This document shows, piece after piece, positions 6,209 to 10,000 of a stretch of 10,000 nucleotides of DNA. The first letter of the stretch is position 1; each line of letters starts with the position of its first letter. Source of the DNA: Pavlovales sp. CCMP2436 (Eukaryota > Haptophyta > Pavlovophyceae > Pavlovales); NCBI GenBank assembly GCA_026770615.1, contig MU631375.1:114422-124421 (forward strand). The letters run 5' to 3'. The notes below the pieces were generated by a model. The model made no database searches, was not told the DNA's origin, and worked only from the letters and a program-made list of their open reading frames with translations. Position numbers and translations under genes: made by a program.

Positions 6209-7804
6209 TCAGTCACGCCACGCGCCAAACATGCTCCCGGCCCGGCGCGCGCTTCGTTGGAGCCACCAGCCGCCCGTCATTTCCTCCGGCGAGGCAACAG
6301 ATGGCTCCGCATCGTCGCCGCTCGCTGCGTCCGGCGCCGCAAACTTGCCGCGCTCAACGCAGGAGGGCGGCACGCCAAGCCGGAGGAGCTCTTTTTTAAT
6401 AAGCTCCTGCCCGCGCAAGCCCCGCGCGCGCGGCGGCGGCTGTGAGCCTCGAGCAGCCGTGTCTGAGCCGAGTGCGTGCGCTGCGGCGCAACACGCGTGC
6501 AGCCTACAGGCGTAGGCGGTGGGAAAGCTCAGCGTTCGCGCGAGGAGCGGGAGCAGGCCCGCGTCGCTGAGCGCGCGTCCCAGTGTGCCCGTGCCTCTGG
6601 GATCGAATCCCATCGCACCGATCGCCGCGCACGCCGCGAGCTGCACGCGCACGTCGGCAGGGTGGCGACCCATTGCGCGCGCGACCAGGTCAGGCGCACC
6701 CGCCGCCACCGCGAGCAGCTGCCGCTCGCCCTCGGCCAGTGGGTCTGACGCGAGCGCCGCGATCAGCGCGCAGGAGTGAGCCACAATGCCCGCCGCCTCG
6801 CCGCCGAGCGCGCCGCTGCCCGCTCGCAGCGCCACGCCGAGCCCGCCCGCCCGCAGCACCGCCGCCTGGCGGAGGCCGCGCGCGTCGCGGGACAGCGAGG
6901 CGAGCGCGCGCAGCCCGAGGTCCTGCAACGCCGGGTTCGCTGGGTACTGTGCCATCGCGGCCAGGATGAGCTCAGGACCGCGGCAGCGGGCGGTAGCGTC
7001 AGGGCTCCACTTGGAGGCGCCCACTACCCAGGCGGTCGCCCAGTAGGCCAGGAAGGGCGAACCGTCAGGCTCGGCGGCAAGCGCGAGCACCTGGCTCGCC
7101 GGGGCCGGGTGGAGCAGCGCTGCAAAGAGCACGACCCCGACTGCGAGCGCGAGCACCTCGGAGACTAGCACGCGCAGCCAGCGCGGCAGCCGGTGCCGCC
7201 GCCGCCCCGCTGCCCGCGCCACCTTGTGCGCGCGCGCGCTAGCAAGCTTTACACCCGGGGAGCTCGCCCACTCTGGAGCGACCTCGTACGACTCGGGCCG
7301 CGCGTCACCCGCCGACCTCTCACAATCTGCCGCATGCGTGTGCCACTCGGACAGTTTCACGGTCACGGGGCAGCCGCGCTCGGCATAGGCGCAGCCCAAC
7401 TGAAGCTCTCCCTGCCGCTGTCGAAAAAAGCGGCTCGGCCGGCGGAGCTGCGTGGGAAGCAGCGGGGCGCGGCACGCGGCACAGCTGGGGTTCCTGGACA
7501 GCCAGCCGATGATGCACTCGCCGCAGAACGGCTGCTCGCACGCACAACATTCCAGCGCTCGGTCCAGCACGCCAAAGCAGATTGGGCAGACGAAGGTTGA
7601 GTCGACCTCGCCCCCGACGAAGCGCTCGGGCGGGAAGCGTGGCTCTGGCATTGTCTGCGCGCCTTGCACGTTCTCGAGTGGCCCGCCGCCATTCTGAGAC
7701 TTTTTTAAAAAAAAACGAACGGTTAGTTACCCTCCCCCTGGCAGTGACAGTGTCGTGCAAAGCTAGAGCTCGAGGCTCACGTGGGGCGCATCAGCACCCG
7801 TCAT
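6209..7804 (-). CDS. Membrane-associated RING / TRAF-type zinc finger / armadillo-repeat protein, likely E3 ubiquitin ligase
   Basis: Probable ubiquitin ligase that binds an E2 through an N-terminal RING and substrates through armadillo-like repeats. Model: exon 1 is 7804-7781 (MTGADAPH), the intron 7780-7694, and exon 2 7693-6209, giving 502 aa. RING: CPIC at 44-47, then C57, C58, C60, PFCGEC (C65, C68) and CAAC (C79, C82). The usual His is Gln62. TRAF-type finger: C109, C116, H128, C132. Hydrophobic helix at about 180-202 and a weaker one at about 220-235. Residues 256-417 hold helical Ala/Leu repeats (LGLRALASLSRD, LAACAAIGAMGFDP) that resemble ARM repeats by eye. The C-terminal 75 residues are low complexity. 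Without the intron, the best ATG is 7651 (480 aa). With a single membrane span, RING and repeats would lie on opposite sides; two spans would keep both cytosolic. Ligase activity is inferred. Confidence 0.8.
7694..7780 (-). other. 87-nt intron after the first exon of the E3 ligase gene
   Basis: On the minus strand the donor is CCCCAC then GTGAGC and the acceptor is GTCTCAG then AATGGC. GTAACTAAC (complement of 7722-7730) precedes a nine-T run and lies about 30 bases before the acceptor, like the TACTAAT at 3058. Read through, the first exon meets TAG after six codons; spliced, it joins exon 2 in phase 0. Confidence 0.6.
7778..7783. promoter_or_regulatory. CACGTG at the first exon-intron boundary
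   Basis: CACGTG is a palindromic G-box/E-box core, but here it overlaps the donor site of the E3 gene, so it may have no regulatory meaning. Confidence 0.12.
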
Positions 7805-7910
7805 CGTGTTCCCACCTAGTTACTCCTGCTCAGACATTTCCAGTGTAACGAGGCCTGGTGGTGTTTACATGAATACTTTTTTATTGTAATAGATTAGTGA
7901 TAATATTACT
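7805..7910. other. E3 gene upstream region
   Basis: This is the 5' side of the minus-strand E3 gene. ATGTCTGAGCAGGAGTAA on the minus strand is a five-codon upstream ORF ending 17 bases before the chosen ATG. No clear TATA box is seen. Confidence 0.25.
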
Positions 7911-8054
7911 GATAGGGATTCAAGCTGGCGTCTGACTGTCCTGAAAGTTATGCTGGACTGAGCGCTGCGTCGCCCATTGCCTGCTGTGTAGGCCTTAGTC
8001 TGCTGCGCTGACTTGGGCGTCACTGCGCGCCTGCCGATGGAACTCCGATAGTTA
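7911..8054 (+). repeat. Dispersed 100-140-bp repeat, copy A
   Basis: It begins GATAGGGATTCAAGCTGGCG and continues through TGAGCGCTGCGT, CCTTAGTC and GCGCTGACTTGGG to about 8054. It shares the order of blocks with copies B and C, with small indels. No box A/box B pair convincing enough to call a tRNA-derived SINE was found; the GGGATTCAAGC block only resembles a B box. Strand follows the order of blocks on the plus strand. Confidence 0.85.
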
Positions 8055-8074
8055 GTGTGTAAGTTTCTAGTTAA

Positions 8075-8163
8075 ACGTCCGTCCCCGAGAGGATCTCACT
8101 GGATTCAAGTGTTGAAAAAACACTCAGATCCAGGGATCCACCCTGAGCACACGGATACCGTCC
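8075..8163. repeat. Second dispersed repeat, copy 1, with internal hairpin
   Basis: It runs from ACGTCCGTCCCCGAG to GAGCACACGGATACCGTCC and matches 9151-9217 at both ends and in the middle. Relative to the other copy it has about 24 extra bases, which include a perfect hairpin AGTGTT-GAAAA-AACACT (8108-8124), flanked by GGATCT and AGATCC, which can also pair. Confidence 0.65.
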
Positions 8164-8573
8164 CCACCGCTGATCAGTTCAGCCACAGGACGATCGACGA
8201 CTGACGACTCTCGACTGGCGCGCTTACCGACCTCCACTGCTCTTCCTCGCGTCGTCTGAAAATGCAGCACCGTCTGCGAGCGCGGCACACCTGCGCGATT
8301 CACAAAACATTACTTCTTCACAAGCCTGTATCACATATATTGCGATTCTTGCCCCGAGGGACAGAAAACGCAAATATACGCGGCTTGTCTGCTGGCCCAG
8401 TCTATCCCACCCCTTGCCGGGGGTGGGCCTCGGGCGCAGGGCTTTGGGATGCGGGAAATCGCAGGCTTGCTGGCTCATGATTGTGTTTTGGCAACTTTTA
8501 GTTTGCTGGCTCATATTTGTAGTGTGCCCTGGCAATTGGGCGGTTAAGAAGAAATGCCTTTTAATATATTTAT
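8164..8573. repeat. Gene-free spacer with a 36-bp period repeat
   Basis: TTGCTGGCTCAT occurs at 8467-8478 and 8503-8514, followed in each case by a TTTGGCAA- or CCTGGCAA-type block. Open frames across 8224-8640 are unconvincing and run into the copy B repeat. Nothing else is seen. Confidence 0.5.
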
Positions 8574-8712
8574 GATAGGGATTCAAGCTGGCGTCTGACT
8601 GTTCTGAATGTTGTGCTGGTCTGAGCGCTGCGTCGCCCATTGCCTGCTGCGTGCCTTAGTCGGCTGCGCTAGCTTGGGCGCCACCGCGCGTGCCGATGGA
8701 TCTCCGGTAGTG
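8574..8712 (+). repeat. Dispersed 100-140-bp repeat, copy B
   Basis: Same blocks as copy A, with TCTGAATGTTGTGCTGGTCTG in the middle, extending to the CCGATGGATCTCCGGTAGTG end that also resembles copy A. It shares ATATATTTATGATAGGG with copy C upstream, and B and C start 236 bases apart, so these two look like a recent local duplication. Confidence 0.85.
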
Positions 8713-8809
8713 TGCCCGGGCAAGGGCGTTTGGGGAGATGATCTGCTGGTTGCTGTTTGTCGTGTTCCCACGCTGGGCAGCGATCGGGGCCAGCGCTATA
8801 TATATTTAT

Positions 8810-8906
8810 GATAGGGATTCAAGCTGGCGTCTGACTTTTCTGAATGTTGTGCTCGTCTGAGCGCTGCGTAGCTCATTGCCTGCTGCGTGCCTTAGTCGGC
8901 TGCGCT
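8810..8906 (+). repeat. Dispersed 100-140-bp repeat, copy C (truncated)
   Basis: Same start as copies A and B but it ends at CGGCTGCGCT, after which sequence diverges into TATATACAGTTATTTCC. It lacks the CCGATGG end, so it is a 3'-truncated copy. Confidence 0.85.
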
Positions 8907-9150
8907 GTATATACAGTTATTTCCATGCAAAAACTTGGCGTAAGGATAATTCCCTTTCCTTGCGAACTATTCTTGTCCAGCCCAGCCAGCGACTAATGGT
9001 CAAATTTGACAATGCATATCTAATTTATTCTTTGCGACGTTAGTGTGTTTGCATAAGTCTTAACAGATCCGGACGCGGCTGAGTTTTGGAGTCCTCTATT
9101 GAAAAGCATTGTAACTGGACTTATGTAAAAGGAAAGGATTTCTGATTAGG
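8907..9150. other. Spacer without a gene
   Basis: AT-rich to mixed composition with no open frame of note, no tRNA and no strong repeat. Confidence 0.4.
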
Positions 9151-9217
9151 ACGTCTGTCCCCGGAGACGGTCTCCCGGACATGTCCAGGACCACTTCCCG
9201 AGCACACAGATACCGCC
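9151..9217. repeat. Second dispersed repeat, copy 2, with two palindromes
   Basis: It starts ACGTCTGTCCCC and ends GAGCACACAGATACCGCC. It contains GGAGAC-G-GTCTCC (9163-9175) and the perfect 10-bp palindrome GGACATGTCC (9177-9186). These replace the longer hairpin of copy 1. Confidence 0.65.
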
Positions 9218-9466
9218 CTCCTGAGCCTGGTTACTCAAATAGCCTGCGGGCCAAACCGACTTAACCAAAGGGTGCCCACCTAAAGGGGCCACGGCCCTTC
9301 CTATTTTTGCTTCGAACCTGCACCATTTTTTTATCAAAGGGTGCTCAAAATTCAAAAAGGGAGGCTGGGACAGTCAGGTTTGTCAGTTTTGCACCCCTCC
9401 GAGAATGCCTCCGTACAAACTCAAGCGCTGAGTATGAAATATTAATCGAAACACTCGCCCTTTTTA
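9218..9466. other. Gene-free stretch with a repeated AAAGGGTGC block
   Basis: CAAAGGGTGCCCACC (near 9266) and CAAAGGGTGCTCAAA (near 9335) are partial direct repeats, giving a repeated HPL(V/I)K peptide in a minus-strand frame. AAGGGGCC-AC-GGCCCTT (9284-9300) can fold. I see no gene. Confidence 0.4.
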
Positions 9467-9488
9467 ATATATATATATATATATATAT
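9467..9488. repeat. AT microsatellite
   Basis: About eleven AT repeats. It is followed by GCTCAG-CAGTGCACA-CTGAGC (9491-9511), a 6-bp stem hairpin. The 9512-9770 stretch beyond it shows no gene. Confidence 0.9.
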
Positions 9489-9775
9489 TGGCTCAGCAGT
9501 GCACACTGAGCACTGATGAGACTCGTGTTCACTCGCAGCCAAGATCGTACAGTCACAGACTGCGATCGAGAAGTGGCGAGGCGGATGGAGTCGTGTGGAC
9601 GCCACGGGATATTTAAAAACATATTTATGATTTTAGCATGCAGAATTAGATTTGAGCCGGTAGTTAGTTCGACAGTTATGCTGAAGCATTGACGGTGTGC
9701 AGAGGCGAGCAGCCTATCCCCCATCCCCCCCGGCAATGATGTATGAACTCGCATGGGCGCGCATGTCAGCTAGAC

Positions 9776-9844
9776 GAGAGTGTGAAACCGAATCCCTCAT
9801 CATGCGCCATGAACGTATGGTGCAAAGCTAGGATTCACACTCTC
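9776..9844. other. Foldback structure, possible structured RNA or small MITE
   Basis: GAGAGTGTGAA (9776-9786) is the exact reverse complement of TTCACACTCTC (9834-9844). Inside, GAATCC (9790-9795) can pair with GGATTC (9831-9836) as an alternative, and GCGCCAT (9804-9810) pairs with ATGGTGC (9817-9823) through one G-T, with loop GAACGT. The nested pairing is more than expected for a random 69-mer, but no known RNA family is recognised and no tRNA hallmark is present. Confidence 0.5.
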
Positions 9845-9870
9845 ATGCGTGGGCTGGGTGACAGCATTGG

Positions 9871-10000
9871 CTAGGAGACGGTGCACCAGGCCCAGCGCTT
9901 CTCAACAGCCCAGCGCAGCCGTCTCGCGTCGACCCACGGCGTCGCACGCCGACGCACCGGGTTGTACACGGCCGGCAACCCGAGCTGCCTCTCCTCCACA
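9871..10000 (-). CDS. Partial hypothetical protein, C-terminal exon entering from the right edge
   Basis: Read on the minus strand from 9999, 42 codons are open before a TAG at 9871-9873. The start reads VEERQLGLPAVYNPVRRRAT and the end is aromatic- and Arg-rich (RWAVEKRWAWCTVS). There is no Met, so it must continue beyond the window. Composition is protein-like and better than the competing plus-strand frame (Pro/Ser/Arg-rich). No domain is recognised in so short a piece. The foldback at 9776-9844 would fall in its 3' UTR or just downstream. Confidence 0.4.
   Translation of the reverse strand, partial: VEERQLGLPAVYNPVRRRATPWVDARRLRWAVEKRWAWCTVS

Noticed and set aside
7193..7600. Plus-strand open frames opposite the RING gene
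   Set aside because: Shadows of the minus-strand coding frame in high-GC DNA, with no domain.
7911..7935. tRNA-derived SINE based on GGGATTCAAGC resembling a B box
   Set aside because: No properly spaced A box or tRNA cloverleaf could be found in any of the three copies.
1..10000. CRISPR array, tRNA or rRNA genes
   Set aside because: No regularly spaced identical repeats with unique spacers, no cloverleaf and no conserved rRNA blocks were seen on either strand.

Overview
The window looks like nuclear DNA from a GC-rich, intron-bearing unicellular eukaryote, most likely a microalga or similar protist. The reasons are short spliceosomal introns with usable branch points, a RING E3 ligase with armadillo-like repeats, a tail-anchored 2OG-Fe(II) oxygenase, a C2H2 zinc finger split by an intron, a eukaryotic AATAAA poly(A) signal, and many microsatellites and small inverted-repeat elements. 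Nothing suggests a prokaryote or a plasmid. I cannot name the species; a haptophyte-like genome would fit, but that is a guess.

Layout. Positions 1-229 hold a minus-strand coding exon that leaves the window on the left and runs into an AT microsatellite. Positions 291-2600 are mostly repeats: a 25-bp duplication, a degenerate CCCTNN minisatellite ending at a TATA-like box, two G/C-rich tandem arrays sharing one 3' end, and a GC-rich stretch at 1440-2230 with only weak coding signs. A 173-bp TIR element lies at 2600-2772. The plus strand then carries two genes: a small C2H2 zinc-finger gene (2978-3504, intron 3260-3360) and a 295-aa 2OG-Fe(II) oxygenase with a C-terminal membrane anchor (3864-4751). 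A 443-bp TIR element follows at 5090-5532, then an AT-rich stretch and an ambiguous open region (5631-6044).

The best gene is on the minus strand at 6209-7804. A conserved-looking 87-nt intron gives an 8-codon first exon, and the 502-aa product has a RING finger, a TRAF-type zinc finger, one or two hydrophobic segments and armadillo-like repeats. Its promoter side (7805-8570) and the following kilobase are repeat-rich: three copies of a 100-140-bp repeat, two copies of another hairpin-bearing repeat, and a second AT microsatellite. A foldback structure lies at 9776-9844. The last 130 bp hold the C-terminal exon of another minus-strand gene entering from the right.

I see no operon-like logic or obvious shared pathway. 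The zinc-finger and oxygenase genes are tandem, with an inter-gene splice possibility. The E3 ligase faces away from the oxygenase gene's end, so the two are convergent. The most informative observations are the splice-reconstituted zinc finger, the unusual E3 architecture with a Gln at the RING histidine position, and the two partial edge genes, neither of which has a start codon inside the window.
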